This document shows, piece by piece, positions 32,773 to 37,199 of a stretch of DNA of 37,199 nt (positions within the stretch are counted from its first letter, which is position 1; every line of letters begins with the position of its first letter). The notes below the pieces were generated by a model. The model searched no databases and was not told the origin of the DNA. It saw only the letters and a program-made list of their open reading frames with translations. Origin of the DNA: an uncultured Pelagibacteraceae bacterium (lineage in GTDB: Bacteria > Pseudomonadota > Alphaproteobacteria > Pelagibacterales > Pelagibacteraceae); assembly GCA_902574705.1 (NCBI GenBank), contig CACGOM010000011.1, positions 1 to 37,199 of the forward strand. Direction: 5' to 3'. Both the position numbers and the translations under genes were made by a program.

Positions 32773-33453
32773 TTATTTACAAAGTAATTTAACAATTTTT
32801 TTTACTTCTTTTTTATTTTTAAATTTTTTGGAAGTAAAAAGACATGCAGATGACTTTAAAATAATTTCAATGGTTTTTAAATTATTTTGACGTAACGTTT
32901 CACCTGTTGAACTCAAATCAACAATAAGATCTGATTTTCCAATTATATGTGAGTTTTCTGTTGCTCCAAGAGAAGAAATAAGTTCATATTGTGTAATTCC
33001 TTTTTCATTAAACCAGTCTCTACTTAAGTTTTTAAATTTTGTTGCAACCCTCATTAATCTCTCTTTTTTTTTATAAAACTCAAAAGATATTTCTTCCAAA
33101 TCTGCAGAATTTACACAATCAATCCAAGCAGTTGGAACGGCAACTACTAGATCGGATTTTCCCCATTCAAACTCTTTTACTAGAGATACTTTAGATTGTA
33201 TACTAGGCTCACTTTCTCTCCATAGATCTTTTCCGCTAATCCCAATTGCACAAACACCTTTTCCTAAAGCTTCTATAATTTCTGTTGCGTTCATATACAT
33301 TACACGAACATTAGGAAATCCTTTAATCGATCCAATTAATGATCTTTCTGATTTTGAAATAATTTTTAAACCATTTTTTTTAAAAACTTTTTCGGCCTGA
33401 TCCTTTAAACGGCCTTTAGATAAAGTAGCAATGTTAATTATTTCATTTTTCAT
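32773..33453 (-). CDS. hisG: ATP phosphoribosyltransferase, short form (catalytic subunit)
   Basis: HisG carries out the first, committed step of histidine synthesis. At 226 residues it is the short form without the C-terminal regulatory domain, which needs HisZ; hisZ is indeed directly upstream. Family blocks: IATLSKGRLKDQAEKVF, CAIGISGKDL, and the PRPP-binding segment SDLIVDLSSTGETLRQNNLKTI. It starts with ATG overlapping the hisZ stop (ATGA) and is the last gene of the tRNA-His-hisS-hisZ-hisG unit, so it would share whatever controls that unit. Confidence 0.95.
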   Translation of the reverse strand: MKNEIINIATLSKGRLKDQAEKVFKKNGLKIISKSERSLIGSIKGFPNVRVMYMNATEIIEALGKGVCAIGISGKDLWRESEPSIQSKVSLVKEFEWGKSDLVVAVPTAWIDCVNSADLEEISFEFYKKKERLMRVATKFKNLSRDWFNEKGITQYELISSLGATENSHIIGKSDLIVDLSSTGETLRQNNLKTIEIILKSSACLFTSKKFKNKKEVKKIVKLLCK

Positions 33454-34487
33454 AATAAACTCATATCTATAGCTGCACCAACCGCTGATGTATCTTTTTT
33501 ACTGCCAAGATTTTTTAGCAATCCATCGTAACGACCTCCTGATACTAGCACACTTTTTTTACCCTTTTTATTAACTGAAATATTAAAAACCATTCCTGAA
33601 TAATACTCGAGAGATCGATTTATATTTGTTGAAAATTTTATTTTCAAACTTTTGTTAACAATTACAGGAAAATAGTCGTCAGTAATAAATAAATTTAATT
33701 TATTTTTTTTAAAAAACTTGTTTAATGTAACTGTGGCTTTCTCTATTGGACATGAAATTTTAAGATAATCTTTTATTATTTTTACATTTTTTTTATCTGT
33801 TCCAGATCTTGGTTCTTTATAATTTTTTAAATCAAAACGTTCTAAAATATCTTTAAGTGTTCTTCCGGAATATAAAGTGTTAAGATTTTGCTTTCTTAAT
33901 TTTTCAGCAATTTTTTTATCTTTCTCAACAGCAACAGGATCTATATCTGCACTGCTAGAAAGTTTTTTTAATAATTGATTAAAATATACTTCTCTACAAA
34001 AATGTCTTTTAATCCTGTCCTTCCAGCGCCTTGCTAGTGTTAGTCTATTTACTAATGCATTAAATATTTCAATGTTGCTTATATTTAATTCACCTGTTTT
34101 AAAATTTGATTTTTTAAATATTTCAATAGATGTTTGAATTATCTCTTTATCATCTTTAATTTTGTCATTAGAAGCGAAGATTTCAAATCCAGTCTGATTA
34201 ATTATGGGAGAGTTATAGTTTTTATTTTGTTTACGGTAAGCCTCTCCGGTATAAAACCATTTAGTTTTTGACTTAATTTTATTCTGAATAAACTTAACAA
34301 CACTGCTAACAGACAAATCAGGTACTAATGACCATTCTTTTAAGTTCTGATCATAAAAAGAAAATAGAAATTGTCTATAACTTCCTCCTGATCTTTTTAG
34401 AACATATTTTGACTCTATGATATTGTCTAACTCAATATTCTTAAACCCTTTGGATTTAAGAATTTTAAATAAGTTTCTTGATTTCAT
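33450..34487 (-). CDS. hisZ: ATP phosphoribosyltransferase regulatory subunit HisZ
   Basis: HisZ is a paralogue of histidyl-tRNA synthetase that has lost aminoacylation and acts as the regulatory partner of short HisG, mediating histidine feedback. The 345-residue protein has the class II synthetase-like layout: VPDLSVSSVVKFI, WFYTGEAYRKQ, QTGFEIF, RSLEYYSGMVFNI and a degenerate motif 3-like VSGGRYDGLL. It lacks the HisRS anticodon-binding domain. The ATG lies 23 bp inside the end of hisS. Confidence 0.92.
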   Translation of the reverse strand: MKSRNLFKILKSKGFKNIELDNIIESKYVLKRSGGSYRQFLFSFYDQNLKEWSLVPDLSVSSVVKFIQNKIKSKTKWFYTGEAYRKQNKNYNSPIINQTGFEIFASNDKIKDDKEIIQTSIEIFKKSNFKTGELNISNIEIFNALVNRLTLARRWKDRIKRHFCREVYFNQLLKKLSSSADIDPVAVEKDKKIAEKLRKQNLNTLYSGRTLKDILERFDLKNYKEPRSGTDKKNVKIIKDYLKISCPIEKATVTLNKFFKKNKLNLFITDDYFPVIVNKSLKIKFSTNINRSLEYYSGMVFNISVNKKGKKSVLVSGGRYDGLLKNLGSKKDTSAVGAAIDMSLL

Positions 34488-35853
34488 TTATTAAATTTTT
34501 TGAAATGATTGATATTTGATCGTTTTCTTTTTTAGATTTTAATTTCTTAATTGTTATTCTGCCCTGCTCAATTTCTTCTTGGCCACAAATAATTGCAAGA
34601 GAGCAACCTTTTTTATCCGCATAAGTCAATTGTTTTTTTAGATTTTTACTTGGATCAAGATATATCTCAGAATTAATATTATTTTCTCTGAGCTCATTTA
34701 CAATTTTATAATATTGATCTAGATAATTTGGATCTAAAACACAAACTAGAATGTTATTGCTATCTTCTTCTTTAAATTGATCTAATTGATTTAAAGCAAA
34801 AACTAACCTGTCTACACCTATTGACATACCTGTTCCTTTAAAATCAACGCCTTTAAATCTTTTAATAAGAGAATTATATCTGCCTCCAGATGCACAAGAA
34901 CCTATATCTATTTCTTTGCCTTGGGCGTTTTTTCCTTTGAAATTTAAATTTGTCTCAACACAGAAACCAGAATAATACGCTAGACCTCTAACAATGTTAA
35001 AATTCGTTTTAACTTGATTTGAAAATTTTCCTTTTGATAAAATATTAAATAATTCCTCTATTTCTTTTATGCCTTCTTGTGAGATTTCATTTTTAATATT
35101 TAATTTTAGAGAATTGATATCTTTTATTTTTAAGAATTCTATTATCTGAGAGGCTTGATCACTAGTTAAATTAGCGCCTTTAGTTATGGCTCCACTCTCA
35201 TCTTTTCTCTCTTTTTGTAATAGATCTTTTACACCATCTAATCCAATTCTTTCTAGTTTATCAATTGCTCTAATTACTTTAAGTTCTTGATCGCTAGTTA
35301 TTTTTAACTCAGCTATTAGACCTTGAACTATTTTCCTATTTGAGACATTGATTGTAAATTGATCTGCTTTAAGACCACAATTTAAAAATGTATCTGTAAT
35401 AATATTGCAAATTTCTGCATCTGCCTGTGCTTCGTTTACATTACCTATAATATCTGCATCGAACTGCATGAAAGATCTATATCTCGCACTGTCAGGCTTC
35501 TCTCGCCTAAAAACATCTCCATAAGTATATCTTTTGTAAGGGAATGTTAGGTCTCTATAATTTTGTGCAACAAACCTTGCTAGCGGTGCACTCATATCAT
35601 ACCGGAGGGTTAAGGATTCTTTTTCGTCCTTAAATGAAAATACATCAGACATAGGATTGGTATCATCATCTGCTAGAAATGATCCTATATTTTCACTTAT
35701 TTCCATTGGAGAAGTCTCCAATGGTAAAAATCCATACTTTGTAAAATTAGCCTCAATTATTTTTAATATCTTTTTCTTTAAAGCTAATTCTTTGCCCCAT
35801 CTGTCTTTAAATCCTTTTGGAAGACTGGGTATTAAATTGTTTTCATTTTTCAT
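34465..35853 (-). CDS. hisS: Histidyl-tRNA synthetase (alphaproteobacterial type)
   Basis: HisRS charges tRNA-His. The product is 462 residues from the ATG at 35853 (MKNENNLIPSLPKGFKD). Class II motifs are LRYDMSAPLARFV (histidine site), ARYRSFMQFDADIIG (motif 2), RGLAYYSGFCVE, and GTGMSIGVDRL (motif 3), then the anticodon-binding domain (VCVLDPNYLDQY...). The motif 2 loop wording FMQFDADIIG, rather than the E. coli FHQLGCEVFG, fits the alphaproteobacterial HisRS that recognises tRNA-His without G-1. An upstream in-frame extension to 35898 is rejected because it is tRNA sequence. The start codon is 3 nt after the encoded CCA of tRNA-His. Confidence 0.96.
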   Translation of the reverse strand: MKNENNLIPSLPKGFKDRWGKELALKKKILKIIEANFTKYGFLPLETSPMEISENIGSFLADDDTNPMSDVFSFKDEKESLTLRYDMSAPLARFVAQNYRDLTFPYKRYTYGDVFRREKPDSARYRSFMQFDADIIGNVNEAQADAEICNIITDTFLNCGLKADQFTINVSNRKIVQGLIAELKITSDQELKVIRAIDKLERIGLDGVKDLLQKERKDESGAITKGANLTSDQASQIIEFLKIKDINSLKLNIKNEISQEGIKEIEELFNILSKGKFSNQVKTNFNIVRGLAYYSGFCVETNLNFKGKNAQGKEIDIGSCASGGRYNSLIKRFKGVDFKGTGMSIGVDRLVFALNQLDQFKEEDSNNILVCVLDPNYLDQYYKIVNELRENNINSEIYLDPSKNLKKQLTYADKKGCSLAIICGQEEIEQGRITIKKLKSKKENDQISIISKNLINEIKKLI

Positions 35854-35856
35854 TTT

Positions 35857-35931
35857 TGGTACTGCCGCTTGGAATCGCACCAAGATAGCCCGCTCCACAG
35901 GCGGGAGTAATAACTATTATACGACGGCAGC
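35857..35931 (-). tRNA. tRNA-His (GTG)
   Basis: A cloverleaf on the minus strand: acceptor GCUGCCG / CGGCAGU (G1 faces U72), anticodon stem CCCGC / GCGGG with loop CUGUGGA (anticodon GTG at 35896-35898), T stem CUUGG / CCAAG, encoded CCA. The discriminator is A73 and the base before G1 is A, so the canonical G-1:C73 identity pair is missing, as known for alphaproteobacteria. The D loop has A where G18 is expected and the T loop reads UGCGAUU, with G instead of U55. A -10-like TATAAA lies at 35945-35950, but without a convincing -35 box. Confidence 0.93.
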
Positions 35932-35976
35932 TTCCTTTCACTGTTTTATACTAATAATTGTTAAATTTAAATTTTT

Positions 35977-36007
35977 AAAATGATTAAATAGCTAGCGTGC
36001 AGCCAGC
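35977..36007 (-). promoter_or_regulatory. Candidate attenuator hairpin and U-rich tract after the His codons
   Basis: On the minus strand GCUGGC (36002-36007) pairs with GCUAGC (35991-35996) around the loop UGCAC. The single G.U pair is possible only in the minus-strand RNA; on the other strand it would be A.C. The U-rich UAUUUAAUCAUUUU follows (35977-35990). This is the only G+C-rich patch in the spacer, and it overlaps codons 18-23 of the leader ORF. A ribosome stalled at the His codons would cover its 5' arm. An alternative long-range pairing joins 36050-36059 with 35979-35988 (10 bp). Confidence 0.5.
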
Positions 36008-36058
36008 ATGAATATGATGTCTGTGATTAGATCTGAAAGTACTATTTTTTTTAATCAT
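35984..36058 (-). CDS. Candidate histidine leader peptide (24 residues, His-rich)
   Basis: An ATG at 36056-36058 (minus strand) opens 24 codons, ending with TAA at 35984-35986. The peptide starts MIKKNSTF and contains NHRHHIH at residues 11-17 (His codons CAC, CAT, CAT, CAT at 12, 14, 15, 17), then AGCTLAI. Four His within six codons, directly upstream of tRNA-His-hisS-hisZ-hisG, is the hallmark of an amino-acid leader peptide of the HisL kind, though the sequence is not that of E. coli HisL. The last His codon directly abuts a hairpin (35991-36007). No Shine-Dalgarno is visible; the promoter just upstream would put the start codon at or near the transcript 5' end. The function is inferred from position and composition; the ORF is too short for coding statistics. 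Confidence 0.55.
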   Translation of the reverse strand: MIKKNSTFRSNHRHHIHAGCTLAI

Positions 36059-36064
36059 TGGATT

Positions 36065-36092
36065 TAAATAGCATTTAAATTCAAAAATTCAA
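36065..36092 (-). promoter_or_regulatory. Probable promoter of the His leader / tRNA-His-hisS-hisZ-hisG unit
   Basis: On the minus strand TTGAAT (36087-36092) and TATTTA (36065-36070) are 16 bp apart, and TGC before the -10 box makes an extended -10 (TGnTATTTA). The expected start site, 6-7 bp further, falls at the ATG of the leader ORF, implying a leaderless or nearly leaderless message. Confidence 0.5.
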
Positions 36093-36097
36093 GGATG

Positions 36098-36149
36098 AAT
36101 TGTATAGGAATAATCTTAGTATATTTAACTAATTTATCCCTATACAATT
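36098..36149 (-). repeat. 16-bp stem hairpin downstream of cspA
   Basis: Arms 36134-36149 and 36098-36113 form a 16-bp stem in the minus-strand RNA, with one G.U pair and a 20-nt loop. On the plus strand that pair would be an A.C mismatch, so the RNA sense is probably minus. It starts 17 bp after the cspA stop. No U tract follows directly, so it looks more like a 3'-stabilising or processing hairpin than a classic intrinsic terminator. Confidence 0.55.
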
Positions 36150-36166
36150 ATGTTGATGATTAAGAT

Positions 36167-36376
36167 TTACGACGTTTTTTGTAAGTTAACAGCCGCAGGA
36201 CCTTTGTCTGCATCCTCTACATCGAAAGTAAGTTCATCACCTTCATTCAAGAATTTTAATCCTGCATCTCTAACCGCGCTCGCATGAACGAACACATCTT
36301 TTTCTTTATCTTCACGCTCAATGAAGCCATAACCCTTCTTAGAGTTATACCACTTGATTTTTCCTTTTAGACTCAT
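36167..36376 (-). CDS. cspA: Cold shock domain protein (CspA/CspE family)
   Basis: A 69-residue single cold shock domain. RNP1 reads KGYGFIE (usual KGFGFI) and RNP2 reads DVFVHASAV. WYNSKKGYG and the C-terminal KGPAAVNLQ are typical. Such proteins bind single-stranded RNA or DNA, melt secondary structure and act as RNA chaperones or antiterminators. The start is supported by a purine-rich AAAGAG just upstream. The leader contains a small hairpin (36405-36421). It stands between tRNA-Phe and the His leader, so it may share transcripts with both. Confidence 0.95.
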   Translation of the reverse strand: MSLKGKIKWYNSKKGYGFIEREDKEKDVFVHASAVRDAGLKFLNEGDELTFDVEDADKGPAAVNLQKTS

Positions 36377-36404
36377 TTTTACTCTTTCTTCGTTGTTGTT
36401 ATTT

Positions 36405-36421
36405 AAGCTAAAAATTAGCTT
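36405..36421 (-). promoter_or_regulatory. Hairpin in the cspA leader
   Basis: A perfect 7-bp inverted repeat AAGCTAA / TTAGCTT with a 3-nt loop lies 28 bp upstream of the cspA start codon. It could be a leader structure of a cold-responsive mRNA or the 3' end of the tRNA-Phe transcript; there is no following U tract. Confidence 0.4.
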
Positions 36422-36469
36422 GAGCGTTGTTAATAGATTTTTAAAATTTATTCAAGAAGTTATTTTTGG

Positions 36470-36545
36470 TGGTGGAACCCCCTGGAAACGAACCAGGTCC
36501 TAACGCTTTTCAGGCGTTCGTGCGCACCAGCTACACCAGGGTTCC
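36470..36545 (-). tRNA. tRNA-Phe (GAA)
   Basis: A complete cloverleaf on the minus strand: acceptor GGAACCC / GGGUUCC, anticodon stem AACGC / GCGUU with loop CUGAAAA (anticodon GAA at 36509-36511), T stem CCUGG / CCAGG, A73 and encoded CCA. A second CCA follows at 36467-36469. The T loop reads UUCGUUU, so the near-universal A58 is U. It starts 4 bp after the infA stop and must share its transcript. Confidence 0.95.
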
Positions 36546-36549
36546 TAAT

Positions 36550-36771
36550 TTAATATCTCCACGTTACACGACAACGTCCAGTATCATAAGGGCTAACCTG
36601 ACATAAAACTTCGTCTCCTTCTAATAAACGTATTCTTCCCTTTTTAAGTTTTCCTGCCGTATATCCTATAACTTTATGTCCGTTATCAATTAACAAAATT
36701 TCAAACATGGCATTCGGGAGGGCTTTTAAAATTTTCCCTCGAAATTCCATTATACCATCCTCTTTAGCCAA
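36550..36771 (-). CDS. infA: Translation initiation factor IF-1
   Basis: A 73-residue S1/OB-fold protein. It starts MAKEDGIMEFRGKIL, with ALPNAMFEI, GHKVIGYTAGKLKKGRIRLLEGDEVLCQVSPYD and a final RCRVTWRY, all typical for IF-1, which binds the ribosomal A site during initiation. It begins 2 bp after hisD and ends 4 bp before tRNA-Phe. Confidence 0.97.
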   Translation of the reverse strand: MAKEDGIMEFRGKILKALPNAMFEILLIDNGHKVIGYTAGKLKKGRIRLLEGDEVLCQVSPYDTGRCRVTWRY

Positions 36772-36773
36772 GT

Positions 36774-37199
36774 TTATTTACTCCTCATTCTAGATTTAAT
36801 TGATTTTGAATGGCCTTTTAGGTTTTCAAAATCACTGAGATGTATCGCAAATTTCCCAATTTTTGCAACACCTTTTTTTGAAAGGTTTACATAGCTTATT
36901 TTTTTATAAAAATCATTTACATTTAAACCAGAAGAAAATCTAGAGGTTCCTAAAGTTGGAAGAGTATGCTGGCTACCTGAGTTGTAATCAGTAACAGCCA
37001 TTGGTGTAAATTTTCCAATACAAACTGAACCCGCATTTACAATACGACTTATATATTTTTTATAATTTGATATATTCAGTTCCAAGTGCTCTGGAGCTGT
37101 CTCATTTATTACATCTATTATTTGATTATCACTTTTACAAAGGATAATTAAACCATGTTTTTTTAAACTTTTAAAAGCAATTTTCTTTCTTGGTAAGTT
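36774..37199 (-). CDS. hisD: Histidinol dehydrogenase, C-terminal part
   Basis: The last 141 codons of a gene entering from the right edge. HisD oxidises histidinol to histidine in the final two steps of histidine synthesis. The family block APEHLEL is present, followed by NAGSVCIGKFTP, DYNSGSQHTLPTLGTSRFSSGL and the C-terminal helices. The frame is open to the window end; a TTG within HLEL is not a start. Its presence extends the histidine theme of this end of the window. Confidence 0.95.
   Translation of the reverse strand, partial: NLPRKKIAFKSLKKHGLIILCKSDNQIIDVINETAPEHLELNISNYKKYISRIVNAGSVCIGKFTPMAVTDYNSGSQHTLPTLGTSRFSSGLNVNDFYKKISYVNLSKKGVAKIGKFAIHLSDFENLKGHSKSIKSRMRSK

Noticed and set aside
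35854-35898. N-terminal extension of hisS into upstream sequence
   Set aside because: The extra codons are tRNA-His sequence; the ATG at 35853 gives the normal HisRS N terminus.
35657-35983. Plus-strand open frame crossing the tRNA-His gene
   Set aside because: It runs through the tRNA and the hisS start on the opposite strand; open by chance.
1-37199. CRISPR arrays, insertion sequences, integrases, prophage genes
   Set aside because: No regularly spaced repeats, transposase motifs or phage structural genes were seen; the single phage-like signal is the MGME1-like nuclease.

Overview
The window is a very AT-rich, tightly packed bacterial chromosome segment. Gene content and protein style (GcrA, a CycM-type membrane cytochrome c, short HisG plus HisZ, alphaproteobacterial-type HisRS with an A73 tRNA-His, many short lysine/asparagine-rich proteins) point to a streamlined marine alphaproteobacterium, most likely SAR11/Pelagibacterales. 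That assignment is inference from gene content and style; no 16S gene lies in the window. I see no insertion sequence, prophage, CRISPR array or rRNA. No stretch over 300 bp lacks a gene; the longest gap (35932-36166, 235 bp) is highly structured.

Layout. 1-5654: end of ubiG, a DUF1178 gene, argJ, secA and accA. 5753-7903: malate synthase G (glcB). 7907-10603: the classic SRP RNA-dnaX-ybaB-recR block on the minus strand, with a good promoter before the SRP RNA. 10613-12181: kdsB-pheA. 12278-12823: membrane-anchored cytochrome c. 12815-14925: argD-argF. 15108-16576: gcrA and an NDUFA9-like reductase. 16590-29015: one uninterrupted co-directional run of 14 genes (rnd-kdsD-lptC-lptB-aroA-cmk-rpsA-ihfB-pyrF-trpF-trpB-trpA-accD-folC) with no gap above 8 nt. 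29012-32739 (minus): trxA, then three DNA-end-processing genes (sbcB, an MGME1-like PD-(D/E)XK nuclease, rmuC). 32773-37199 (minus): a histidine-centred block, hisD(partial)-infA-tRNA-Phe-cspA-[structured leader]-tRNA-His-hisS-hisZ-hisG.

The most exciting signal is in the last block. Between cspA and tRNA-His, on the minus strand, lies an unannotated 24-codon ORF (35984-36058) with four His codons among six (NHRHHIH). A G+C-rich hairpin directly abuts the last His codon and is followed by a U-rich tract. An extended -10 promoter sits immediately upstream. Downstream come tRNA-His, whose encoded CCA is only 3 nt from the hisS start codon, then hisS, hisZ and hisG. This looks like a histidine leader-peptide attenuator that would control the tRNA, its synthetase and the first histidine-biosynthesis enzyme together. 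Mechanism and function are inferred, not shown.

Other points worth a second look: a cytidylate kinase without its P-loop lysine; AccA with a C-terminal membrane anchor and AccD with an altered zinc ribbon; TrpB with substitutions at several near-invariant active-site positions; an SRP RNA with changes in the conserved symmetric loop; lptC joined directly to lptB without lptA; and tail-to-tail overlapping convergent genes.
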